Assembly (NCBI RefSeq): GCF_017591435.1
Contig: NC_059304.1
Span: 31,072,703-31,136,702, forward strand
Direction of reading: 5' to 3'
DNA: 64,000 bases
DNA from: Portunus trituberculatus
Lineage: Eukaryota > Arthropoda > Malacostraca > Decapoda > Portunidae
Shown here: piece after piece, positions 46,653-57,132 of the stretch
Layout: every line of letters starts with the position of its first letter
Numbering within the stretch: position 1 is the first letter of the stretch
Notes under the pieces: generated by a model
What the model was told of the DNA's origin: nothing
The model's database searches: none
Seen by the model: the letters and a program-made list of their open reading frames with translations, nothing else
Made by a program: the position numbers and the translations under genes

Positions 46653-46808
46653 TCACCTTAGGAGCAGGAGGGGACGGAACCGAAGGAGGAGCAAGGTGTC
46701 CGAACCAACGGCACAACCAGTCCTAGCCCTGATGCCCCGAGCTGTGGAAGTCAGGCCATGAGCAATCTGGGATAAGAGGGATCATTGCATGGACTCAAGC
46801 TCCCTCTG

Positions 46809-48770
46809 CTACACTACCGCCAGAGTCTGACTATCAAAAAGGTGGGAGCCAACGGGGGAACGCATCAATTGCCGTTTCTCCTGGTCACCGTAGGTATTAG
46901 GGAGGTTTCTCACCACAGCCTGCCTGCGTAACATCATCCTCAAACGGAGCATTTCATAGGGCTGCATAATATCTAAATTTGCCCCGGTAAGAGCTCCCAG
47001 GCAGTCCAAGCCCCTCTGGGTGGCAGCTCTGGAAAGGCCAGCAAGGGCCCCTAGAACCTGATCTGTCCTGGAAGTGATATCAACCAGACTACTCAAAATA
47101 TCTTCTAATTGAGTAGCCATATGCCATGGAAGACTCACAGTCAAATCTTTACTCACCACCAAATGAAGCAGCTCATCATTAAGAGGAGGAGCCCCACAGG
47201 AATCTCCTTCTGGAGTGTACCACCTCTCTGCCCTTGAAGCCCACCTCCTGGGCAAGGCGAACTTGGCTGAAGTCAGGTTAGAGATCCCAGGGAACATCCC
47301 AGTTGTTCTCTGCAAACCTCCAGAGCCAGGGAAGAATGAGGCAGCACCAAGAGAGTGGGGCCAGGCTGTGAAGTCCCAAAGGTGTGCTGTCCCCAGTCTG
47401 AAGAGTGGAAACAAGAGAAGAGGGCATGGGGAGACCCAAGGACTCTCTCACTGAGGTAAGAAGCTCACGAAAGGAGGACATACCTTCCTCATCCGGAGTG
47501 CCAGCCTCTCCCGAAGGAACGTCATCAAAAACCTCATCCACCTCTTCAGAAAACGAAGGTCAGCCTATGGCAGCAGCCTGACTAACTACTGCGCTACCAG
47601 GATCCGCGCTCGCATCAACTGGCTGGGGCGGGACCTGCGAAGGCATTGACCCATGCAGCAAATCAGCATGAGGCAGGCCCATAGAAGACATGCCTGCCGA
47701 GTCTGCAAAATTGCCATCACCCTGCAACCCACCAGGGAGTGGTGCCGCCACCAAATCTGGGAGGAGACTGGCTTTGCGGGAGCTGGCTCCCCACAAACTC
47801 CCGAGGCCTTACCACAGAGAGAAGCAGCATGTAGACTCAATTCACTGACCCCAGGGCTGGCCACGGAAGAAACAGGATCCGCGGGAGCCTGCAAACCACT
47901 CAATCCTGAAGCCACACTGGGGAGTGGGGCTGCACGTAAGCTCATTCCACCAAGACCTGAAAACTCCCTGGTAGCACCTGACATAGCGGGAGTCTGCACC
48001 ACACTCACTCTTGGGGCCACGCTAGGGAGTGGGGCAGCACTCAAGCTCACACCCCCGAAACCAGAAAAGTCTGGGGAATAGCATAAAACAGCTGGGGGGA
48101 CTGGACACCCCCCTCACTTCCAGAGCCAGCCTAGGGAGAAGGGCCACACACATGCTAATTCCATCAGGCCCCGAAAACTACGTGGAAGGGCCAGGAACAG
48201 TGGGAGAAGGCACGCTACTTGCTACCAGCGGCGGGGCAGAGTGCGGGGACACATGCAAACTTACTCTCCCGACCACCAACTCCGGGGCAGGGATTGGAAC
48301 AGAGGGAGCCTGCCCCCACTCACTCCCGGAGCTAAATCAGGGAGATAGGACACACTGAGACTTGCTCCACTACTACCAGCAGCCACCACCGAAGGGCCTG
48401 AGCTGTGGGGGGACTGGGGCCCCCTTACACCCGGTACCAACTGGCGGACGGACGCACACTCACTCACTTCTGAAAGCGCAGAACCGGAGGCAGGGGGCAA
48501 CAAGACTGCTGATAACTGGGCAATAGAAGCCTTCATTGCAGCCAGATCAGACTTTACAGTGATAAACCTGCTGGCCCAAGGAGCTTCAGAAGCCGGCTCC
48601 TGCCGGTGAGGATGCTTCTCACTGGAACCGCCAGACGACTTAGCTCGCTTCTTCTCTTTAGCAAAACACTTCTTAGTATCCTTCACAAATGCTTGGAACT
48701 GGAGAAGGGAGAGGTGGGAACACTCACTACACCGGTCTTCGGCTGAACACATGGTGGGCAGACAAGACAC
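46809..48770 (-). pseudogene. DIRS C gag (two main frames)
   Basis: 48770-48261 starts MSCLPTMCSAEDRCSECSHL and has a Lys-rich helix, paralleling the cysteine-rich start of the DIRS A gag. 48050-47586 is Pro/Ser/Ala rich, with a loose repeat (LSAAPLPSVAPRVS and LRAAPLPSVASGLS). 47414-46809 carries the capsid-like part (LDCLGALTGANLDIMQPYEM). The gene is degenerate. Confidence 0.6.
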
Positions 48771-49065
48771 AGTGGGAATGCGGCTCTAAAGCCTCGCCTG
48801 GCAACCACCTCTTGCATCCAACACAACTCCGAGTGGCTATGGTAAATCAGGGAGAAGTAGAAATGGAAGCAGCAAAGAAGCGGGCACCAAAAAAGGCAGG
48901 AAGAAGCAAGAAGAGGTGCCAAGCACAGAAAGGATCTGAGATATGGTTGGCCAGCTGGGCTGGTGGTTCCTGGCATGCATGTGTGCAGAGGTGATGTGAT
49001 ACTTCTCTAGGCACAATCTTTATAAAGAGGTGCTGGATGGCTTTCTTTGCTGAGTGTTGGACTAA
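48771..49065 (-). other. DIRS C 5' leader
   Basis: Between the right inverted end and gag. No separate feature seen. Confidence 0.4.
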
Positions 49066-49118
49066 TGGCATATAGGCATATGTAATTACATGTGGGTAAT
49101 TAGTATATGTAGCAACAA
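49066..49118 (+). repeat. DIRS C inverted end (high-coordinate side)
   Basis: GGCATATAGGCATATGTAAT pairs with the low-coordinate end. The outer part, to AGCAACAAAT, is copied in complement at 44556-44590. Confidence 0.75.
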
Positions 49119-49390
49119 ATCAGGATTGGACCTTACAGCCGGTTCCTGAATGTATTGGTACGGCAATAAACCAAAACGCTTACCATGTTGTTTGGCTCGT
49201 GCACCAACTATTTATGACAGTTCCACAATTCGCTTTTTTGTGTTTGGAGCGCTCGCCAACCTAGTTGTCTGGCCTACCAAAAAAGTATAAAGCGTCGGAA
49301 TGGTTGGTAGCCCCGCATAGCTGTGGTTGGTAAGCGTGTGAGTGAAAACCTGGTGAAAACGTAAACAATTTCGTTCGATTAGCTGATAAC
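49119..49390 (+). other. Tc1 remnant and 5' flank of the Myb/SANT-like gene
   Basis: The first ten or so bases continue the Tc1 reading. The rest has no frame. CGCTTACCA (about 49180) and its near-complement TTGGTAAGCG (about 49327) form a weak inverted pair. Confidence 0.35.
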
Positions 49391-49957
49391 ATGTCACAAA
49401 GAAGAGAGAAGTCCACATCGCTAACCAGCGACCAGAAAAGCACGCTGGTTGATCTAATCAACCAATTGAACATCGTGCTTGATGAAAGTGGTAATTACTC
49501 CATGATAGCAAAGAAACAGGAAGCTTGGGAGACAATTACCAAGAAATTCAATGCAGTTCATCCCTTCGCTGAGAAAAAAACTTCATTGCAGCTGAAGAGA
49601 GCCTGGGGATACCTCAGAAATAAGTAAGTAATTATAATATACATTCTACAGTAGTCATTAGACACTCGTTAGCACATCAGAAGACATTCACAGATGTATT
49701 TCACATTACTGAATGTATACTATAAACTAACCTAACCAACCAAACAATAATCTAACCAACCAAACCCATATGAGTGCTCTGCCAGTAGAGAGAAACAATT
49801 AGTTGATGAAGGAACAAATCGTAAAAATATACAGCTGTTGGTTAAGACTTAGCTTTTAAACCTTGGCTCACAAAATAACTTGCTTAGTGAAGAGTTCTTT
49901 GAAAAGCAAACATACCCTAACCTAACATGACATAGGGAATATAGAGAAAAGTGTATA

Positions 49958-50128
<171 letters not shown>

Positions 50129-50477
50129 TTAAGTTTTCTTTCTTTGATTTCTTTCAGGGTGAAGGTGGAATATGCAACATACACTAAGAAGAAGTTTGCA
50201 ACTGGAGGTGGTCCTCCACCTTCACCACCCAAATTAAGTCCTTTGTTGGAGGCAACAGCAAACTTGATTTCTGAGGAACTTGAATGGGCAGAGTTCCAGT
50301 ACGACAATTCCTGTCGTGATGTGCCTGTCAACAAATCCACCATTACCTGAGCCACCCAAACCACCGTCACCTCAGCCACCCAAACCACCGTCACCTCAGC
50401 CACCCAAACCACCGTCACCTCAGCCTTCACATCCATCGTCACCTTTACTGGTCTTATGTGAAGAAGATTATGGTAAG

Positions 50478-50480
<3 letters not shown>

Positions 50481-50564
<84 letters not shown>

Positions 50565-50572
50565 ATATATAT
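50481..50572. repeat. (AT)n microsatellite in intron 2
   Basis: About 90 bp of AT starting eight bases after the exon 2 donor. Confidence 0.95.
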
Positions 50573-51145
50573 CCACACTGTCTCCTACCACTCTACTTTC
50601 TTATATTATTTTTTTTTTTTTGGAGAGACAGGAGCACGGGGGTGAAAATGGTTCAGAGCACCCAAGGCTAAGGATGGCACTGCATCCTAAAGCTTGTATA
50701 GATTACACTAGTTTTTAACTTTAATTTCCAAATAAGTAATTTATGGATTTTGTTTGATATTTCAGAGTGGATAGAAGATGGCCCTCCCCTCCCCCCCCAG
50801 GAAGCAGTGCCACTGCCACCACCATCTACAACGACTACAAGGATAGCTGCAGTGCAGAACCAGCTAACCCAGGTCCTTCTCAGAAAGCAGACTGTGGGCA
50901 GCAAAAGACTATCCCAAATACGTCTGCCAATAGAAAGAGGAAGAGGGTGCAAGAGAGAGATAGTTTATTTAACTTGGTTAGAGAAGAAAACTCCAATTTG
51001 AAGAAAAGATCCCTTGAAATAATGGAGGAAAAGCATGCTAAAGAACTGGAAGTTCTAGATAGTTTCCAAAATATGTGCAACACTGTTAATCAGTTTTTTT
51101 TTCCAGACTCATCACTGACTATGATCACATTTTCAAAAAGTAGAT

Positions 51146-51147
<2 letters not shown>

Positions 51148-51235
<88 letters not shown>
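51148..51235. repeat. (AC)n microsatellite at a CR1-like 5' junction
   Basis: About 44 units, directly followed by the 5'-truncated LINE at 51236. Confidence 0.95.
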
Positions 51236-51238
<3 letters not shown>

Positions 51239-51365
51239 AATGAAGTTAATGAAGGAACTGGATGAAGAGAAGGCAATGGGACCGGATGAAGTCTCAGGCA
51301 GAATACTGAAAGAATGTAGGGAAGAACTAGCAAGTCCTATAATATAGGACTATAATATAGGACTT

Positions 51366-51406
51366 GCATTTTATGATGTTGTATATTATACAACATCATA
51401 AAATGC
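51366..51406. repeat. 41-bp near-perfect palindrome inside the LINE RT
   Basis: Arms GCATTTTATGATGTTGTA and its complement flank a 5-base centre. Just upstream CCTATAATATAGG occurs twice. Other copies have no such sequence here. Confidence 0.85.
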
Positions 51407-51451
51407 TCAATAGAAAATGGAACAGTACCAATAGAATGGAAAAGAGCTGAG

Positions 51452-52803
51452 GTGGTTCCCATATATAAGAGTGGAAGGAAAGAAGAACCTTTAAATTACA
51501 GACCGGTATCACTAACTAGTGTAATATGCAAGATGTGTGAAAGAATAATAAAGAAACAATGGATCGAGTTCCTTGAAGACAACAAATTAATATCAAATAG
51601 CCAATTTGGTTTTAGAAAAGGACGGTCTTGTGTAACTAATTTATTGAGTTTCTATTCTAGAATAGTTGATAGAGTACAAGAGAGAGAGGGATGGGTTGAC
51701 TGCATCTACTTGGATTTAAAAAAGGCGTTTGACAAAGTGCCACACCCAAGATTACTGTGGAAGTTAGAGGATAAGGGTGGCTTAAAAGGAAGCACATTGA
51801 GATGGATAGAAAATTATTTGAGGGGGAGAGAAATAAGGACGGTAGTTAAAGATATGAAGTCCAAGTGGAGAGCAGTAGAAAGCGGAGTGCCACACGGGTC
51901 AGTATTGGCACCAATACTTTTCCTCATTTATATTAACGACATGCCAGAAGGAGTGAACAGCTACATAAATTTGTTTATGGATGATACGAAACTGTGCAGA
52001 GTTATAAAGCAAAAGGAGGATTGTGAAATACTGCAAGAAGACCTAAATAAGATCTGGGAATGGAGTAAGAAGTGGAAATGGAATTCAATGTGAACAAAAG
52101 CCATGTCATGGAAATGGGAAAGAGTGAAAGACGACCTATGGGAATCTATAAGATGGGAGATGGTGTAGAACTGGAGAAAGTCAAAAAGGAAAAGGACTTA
52201 GGAGTGACGATGGAAGAAAACAATCAACCAGTAAGCCATATTGATAGAATTTTTAGAGAAACATATAATTTGCTGAGGAATATTGGAGTAGCATTTCACT
52301 ACATGGACAAAGAAATGATGAGGAAATTGATAAATACTATAATAAGACCTAAATTGGAATATGCAGGAGTAGTGTGGACCCCTCATAAAAAGAAACACAT
52401 AAGAAAATTGGAGAGGCTACAAAAAATGGCTACAAGAATGGTCCCAGAACTTGAAGGGATGACATATGAGGAGAGACTAAAGGCTATGGATCTACCAACC
52501 TTGGAACAAAGAAGGGAGAGAGGAGACCTGATACAAGTGTATAAATTGATCAATGGAATGGACCAAGTGGATAATGAGAAACTGATCTTGAGAGAAGAAT
52601 ATGACATCCGAAGCACAAGATCGCATAGTAAAAAGCTGAGAAAGGGAAGATGTCTGAGAGATATTAAAAAATATAGTTTCCCGCAGAGATGTATTGTGAC
52701 GTGGAACAGTTTAGATGAAGAAGTAGTGTCTGCAACGAGTGTGCACACTTTTAAAGTAAGATTGGAGAAGTGTAGATATGGAGACGGGGCCACACGAGCA
52801 TAA
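51452..52803 (+). pseudogene. Subfamily B RT (one deletion/frameshift)
   Basis: 51452-52093 encodes MVPIYKSGRKEEPLNYRPVS, SQFGFRKGRSCVTNLLSFYS, YLDLKKAFDKVPHPRLLW, SGVPHGSVLAPILFLIYIND (Gln to His in PQG) and a catalytic box FMDDTK. A shift near 52075 leads to 52072-52803 with LEYAGVVWTPHKKKHIRKLE and a terminal CRYGDGATRA. Only one break, so young. Confidence 0.8.
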
Positions 52804-52850
52804 AGCCCAGGCCCTGTAAAACTACAACTAGGTAAATACAACTAGGTAAA

Positions 52851-52870
52851 TACACACACACACACACACA
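52851..52870. repeat. (CA)n joining two CR1-like LINEs
   Basis: It lies between the subfamily B tail and the subfamily A 5' end CTCGCCGTCGCTGAGAGAGG. Confidence 0.92.
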
Positions 52871-53085
52871 CTCGCCGTCGCTGAGAGAGGACGGCTCGTC
52901 TCTGGCTGTGGACGGGAAGTAGTGAAAATACCTATGGTGTTACAGGGCTCGGGTACCTCTAAGTTAGTGTCCTGTTGATGTCCTACTGTCGCATAGTGTT
53001 GAAAGTGAGGGATATGGAGAGTGGTCCCTGAGATGAGAGTGTGGGCGGTGATTGTTTTGGTCGTAATCAGCTGACAATGACAAAC

Positions 53086-54039
53086 ATGGCGGCTACTCCT
53101 AGACAACCCAAAGATTTTGAAGGTTTTGTAACTACTCCAAGAGGACTGGAGAAATTAGATATGGATGCAAGAATCCAGGCACTGGAAAGTAAGTTCCTAA
53201 ACATTTTGTCCATAGAAGAAAAACTGGATAGAGTTATAGCCGAGAATGATTAGTTAAAAAAAGAGATCTATTTGTTAACGATAGCGAATAAAGAGCTATT
53301 GAAAGAAAAAGTAGAGATGGAGAAAGAAAACCAACAACTAAGGAAACAATGTGAAGAGATGAAGGCTAAACTTCTAGAAATGGAGATGAAAATATCTGTA
53401 GGGGACTTGAGGAAGGAGGAATGCCTTAATCTAATTGATGCTAGGATGAAAGAAGTGAACCATGAACATCAGGAGGTACAAAGGTCCTTTAGGGAGATAG
53501 TGAAAAAGCAGGAAGAGGAAAATAAAATGATTACGCAGAGTGAAATGGTAAAGGCACTAAAGGAAAATGAGTATGTGGTGAGAGATATTGCTGAAAAGAA
53601 AAGATGTGTGATCATAACAGGATTGAGGGAGGAAACTAACAGAAACTGGCAGGATAGGAGGAATAAGGAAAATGACAGGATTAAGTCTTTACTGAATAAG
53701 ATCTCTGTGGAGGAAGAGGACCTATATGTTGAGGTAGAAGAAAGTGTGAGATTGGGAGCTTTTGAGGAAGGCAAGAATAGACCATTAAAATTGAAATTAA
53801 AGTCTCAGGTGGCAGCAGAGGCCTTGTTGAGGAGGGCTTGGAAACTTAAAGACTCGGAGGAAACCAAAACAATTTACATAAGAAGAAATATGTCACAGGA
53901 TGAGCGAATGAAAATGAAAGAGCTTGTAACTGAAGTGAAAGAGAGGAACGACAAAAGAACAGATGAGGAAAAGACCAAGTTTTTTTGGAGGATGAGAAAT
54001 GGGAGGCTGAAGAAGTGGTGGATAAAACAGGCGGAATAG
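53086..54039 (+). pseudogene. Subfamily A ORF1 (coiled coil plus RRM-like), one stop
   Basis: The ATG at 53086 gives MAATPRQPKDFEGFVTTPRG. Residues about 25-140 are coiled coil (KELLKEKVEMEKENQQLRKQ). From about 165 the RRM-like part begins (KKRCVIITGLREETN) and continues to RNMSQDERMKMKELVTEVKE. A single TAG at 53251 replaces the Ser-like codon seen in other copies. It ends at 54039, overlapping the ORF2 start at 53985. ORF1 binds LINE RNA. Confidence 0.8.
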
Positions 54040-55380
54040 ACATTACATGGAAGAAAGAGACTAGGAATGGAATACAAGTGACTTACATGAATATGGATGG
54101 ATTTCTGTCTAAGAGGCTAGAATGTATGGATTACCTAAGAAATAACGAACTGGACATAATGTGTGTTGTGGAAACAAAGCTAAGGCTTGAAATAAAGCTA
54201 GACTGGTTTGTTGTAAAACACTACAAAGTATGGAAAAATGATAGAAAAATAAAGGAGATGGTGGTATAATGGTTCTTACTAAGGAAGATCTGATAGTGAA
54301 GGAGGTGAACTATAGTAAGAGAAATGAGGAAGTGATAAGTATACTTATAACAGATGGCAAGAGGGACATTAATATTATAACAGTATACATACCACCCAGA
54401 ACCAGTGCTTGGGAATATGAACAGTATCAAATGGTGATGAGAAATACTCTAGACAGAATGAAGCAAGAACTCATCAGAAAGGATAGAGTGATGATAGTCG
54501 GAGACTTTAATTGTAAAGAAATAGTGTGGGAAGACTACGAAGTGGTGAGCGGTTGTGAGTGGGCAGAGGAATTGTTAAAGGTAGCAACAAATAACTTGAT
54601 GACACAGTGGGTGAGATCACAAACAAGGTGCAGGGGACAAGATGTTGCAGCAAGGTTGGATTTGGTATTTACCAGGGGCATCTCTCTAAAAGAGGAAATT
54701 GAACATAAATGTCCCTTGGGGAGAAGCGATCTTGATGTCCTAAGCTTTGAGCTGGATATGGAATTAAGCACGAATAAGATTGTGGAACGCAGGGAGGAAA
54801 AATTAAATTATATTAGGGCAAATTATAACCATATAAGGGAGTTCTTTAATGAAATTGACTGGTCCGTGGTATACCAGGAAAGGGATATGCAATTGAAATA
54901 CAATAAATTTTTGGATTTGTATAACTCTGCTGTGAAAAAATTTGTGCCATATTATGGAAAGAGGACTTTAAATAATAAACAGTGGTTTAATAGAAATTGT
55001 GAAGAAGCAAAAAAGAACAAAGAAAAGGCATGGAAGAAACTTAAGGAAAACAGTGATGTATTATCAAGAGAAGTTTACAAAACAGCAAGGAATAGATATG
55101 TTGAAGTGAGGAGAACAGCACAGAAGGAATATGAACAGAGGGTGGTGGAAAACTGTGATAGTGATCCAAAAATGTTTTACAAATTCATAAATGGAAAACT
55201 AAATATAAGGGAGGTAAAATATGGGGAAGAATTATATGAGGATGCTGGAGATATAGCTGAAATTTTGAACGACAACTTTTGCAAAGTGTTTACAAAGGAG
55301 GAGCATTTTATGGGAGGAAGGCCTATGGAAATAAAGGAAATGCAAGACATCATGGTTACTAAGGAAGATGTAAGGAAAAT
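53985..55380 (+). pseudogene. Subfamily A ORF2: endonuclease and linker (RT lost)
   Basis: The start MEDEKWEAEEVVDKTGGIDI at 53985 overlaps ORF1 by about 55 bp in another frame. After DIMCVVETKL a shift near 54265 leads to the 54269-55507 frame, with ITVYIPPRTSAWEYEQYQMV, MIVGDFNCKEIVWEDYE, RLDLVFTRGISL and SDLDVLSFEL (SDH changed to SDL, loss of a catalytic His). It enters DIRS B2 after DVRKII. Confidence 0.8.
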
Positions 55381-55384
55381 TATA

Positions 55385-55474
55385 GAAGTACATGAGACTT
55401 ACCATAGGTCAGTTGAAATGTGCTTTGGATTTTGCGAAGCAAGCCAATGCTGCTGGAGAGAGCTTTCACATGAG
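55385..55474 (+). repeat. DIRS B2 3' inverted end
   Basis: GAAGTACATGAGACTTACCA onward. Its complement recurs at 55611-55703 with a few differences. Confidence 0.85.
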
Positions 55475-55610
55475 ATACGCAAAGATCAAGGTACCAGCAG
55501 ACTTTAAAGAACTGAGAGCTACCCACATGCCACAAGGTCCCTAAAATGCCCGTCGGAATGCTAAACCCCAAATTCAAAAGCCCATCTTTCCGAAGGGTGG
55601 GAGTGGCGGG

Positions 55611-55780
55611 CATGTGAAAGCTCTCTCTCCAGCAGCGGTGGCTTGCTTCGCAAAATCCGTAGCACATTTCAACTGACCTATGGAAAGTCTCATGTACTTC
55701 TATAATTTTACTTCAGCATCCCATCGCCATTGCTGGAGAGGCTACACATGAGCTTTTGAAGCCATGTGGGTGTACTCTCA
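55611..55780 (-). repeat. DIRS B2 internal complementary region
   Basis: 55611-55703 complements the 3' end. From about 55711 (CTTCAGCATCCCATCG) it should complement the unseen 5' end. The junction ATAATTTTA overlaps the AAAATTATA of the insertion site. Confidence 0.78.
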
Positions 55781-55977
55781 GAACTACACAATACTTAACA
55801 TTCTCCAAGTGAGTGATTGATAATTAAACAAACTAAATATGAATCCAAACTTCATTGTATGAAAAAATCCTTCTCCTTCCACAGATATGGCCCTTACAAA
55901 AAACATATAGTACATGTATAAAAAACAAATTAAGTCAATTGAGTTCCAATGCAAATGAATAGAGAAACCTGTTAACA
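55781..55977 (-). other. DIRS B2 3' untranslated stretch
   Basis: No supported frame or repeat. Confidence 0.4.
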
Positions 55978-57132
55978 TTACAATTCAGAATCCAGTATGG
56001 CCTCTTGAAAAGAATCTGAAACCTGAGTGATCTCCTTATTATAGAGTTTAGCAAAGGTTGTCTCCTGAGTCCAACCCGCCTTAGATAAGATAATGGGAAC
56101 TGGGACGTCCATGGCTTTGGCCTTGGAAGCAGAGGCTGGTCGAACACTTCCAGTCGTGAATTTTTTAGTATTGATACCACAGTCGGCAAGGACAGTCTTA
56201 ATCCACCTTGACACTGTATCTTTGGAAACACTTTTATGTGGCTTCACCAAACTGATGAGGAGTTTCCCATTATACTTCCTAAATTCCTTTCTCAGATTCA
56301 CAACACAAATTCTAGAATCAGGTAAATAAGCATGAAACTTAAGCATTCTAACATTAAACTTAGGACGGCACTGCTTAATGTTGCCCTCTAACAAAAGAGA
56401 TACAGAATTGTTGTCAACAATAGCATTGGAATACAATAATAAATGTAAGGTCTGTACTCTCGCAGCCTGAGTCAATGCCATAAGCATCACCAATTTCAAA
56501 GTTAAAGACTTCAATGACAGGTCTGGTAATGGGCCCATGGACCTCAGCTTCTGCAATACTGGCCGCACATCCCAAGTTTCAGCATACCTAGGGCAAGAGG
56601 GTCTCAAGTTAAACACACCACGCATAAACCTATTGATAAGTGGATGATTCCCAGCTCTACATTCTTCCAACATAATTCCTAAAGCAGAGAGAGCACCTAT
56701 TGCCGTGTTAACGGACTCATACCCCAGTCCTCTATGAAATGTCTCCGAAAGAAAATTCAAAACATTAGTTACAGAGGGAGTAGAGGGATTGATATTTCAT
56801 CTATCACAAAATGATGACCATCTGTTAATGTGTGGTCTATATTGTCGCATCGTACCTGGTCTCCACGATGCCATGATAATCTCTGTACCTTCTGACGATA
56901 CACTTCTCCCTCTAAGTTGTTGCCTGACAAAAGACATGCCATCAATTGGGTGTGGGTCATAATCGGATGTTCTTCCACTGATAAGGGATGTCGTAGTACA
57001 TTCGTTTTCTGAGTGATGAGCCTGGGGGCCTTGACCAACATTTGCGGAAGAGGGCTCATCCAAGGATGGGAAGTCCACATTGGAACAACAATCCACCCCT
57101 TTGCTCTCTCCTCCCTCATCTTCTGTAGACAC
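55978..57132 (-). pseudogene. DIRS B2 tyrosine recombinase (one stop)
   Basis: The N-terminal part (57132-56797: SWRPGTMRQYRPHINRWSSF) and the main part (56760-55978) are in one frame, split by a TGA near 56800. Catalytic Arg I is in ALTQAARVQTLHLL. The second box reads TTGSVRPASASKA, with Gly where HxxR has His. Then AGWTQETTFAKLYNK, with Trp in place of the second His (common in this group) and the nucleophilic Tyr. It overlaps the end of the RT-RNase H frame, as usual in DIRS elements. Confidence 0.82.

Larger units (their letters stand above)
44212..49118 (-). mobile_element. DIRS-type retrotransposon, family C, lacking RT (~4.9 kb)
   Basis: On the minus strand: gag (about 48770-46809), RNase H (about 46560-46230) and tyrosine recombinase (about 45760-44700). 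Ends share an inverted CCATATGTAATTACATATGC-like core (44250-44290 and 49066-49100). The internal complementary region (44495-44605) joins the complements of both ends at ATT (about 44555), which matches AAT at both genomic junctions with one extra T. No RT fingers or palm are found between gag and RNase H, so this is an internally deleted copy. Confidence 0.8.
51236..52850 (+). mobile_element. CR1-like LINE (subfamily B), 5'-truncated
   Basis: It starts inside RT (bases for EEKAMGPDEVSGRILKECRE-like reading at about 51265), runs to the C-terminus at 52803 and ends in AACTAGGTAAATAC repeats (52825-52852) and (CA)n. It is the plus-strand counterpart of the copy at 21590-22604. A palindromic insertion lies at about 51334-51415. 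Confidence 0.85.
52871..55380 (+). mobile_element. CR1-like LINE (subfamily A), 5' part, cut by DIRS B2
   Basis: Leader (52871-53085), ORF1, endonuclease and linker are present. The sequence stops at GGAAAATTATA, where DIRS B2 enters just after the block DVRKII. RT is not seen and would lie beyond 64000. Its 5' end is identical in position and sequence to that of the unit ending at 40750. Confidence 0.85.
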
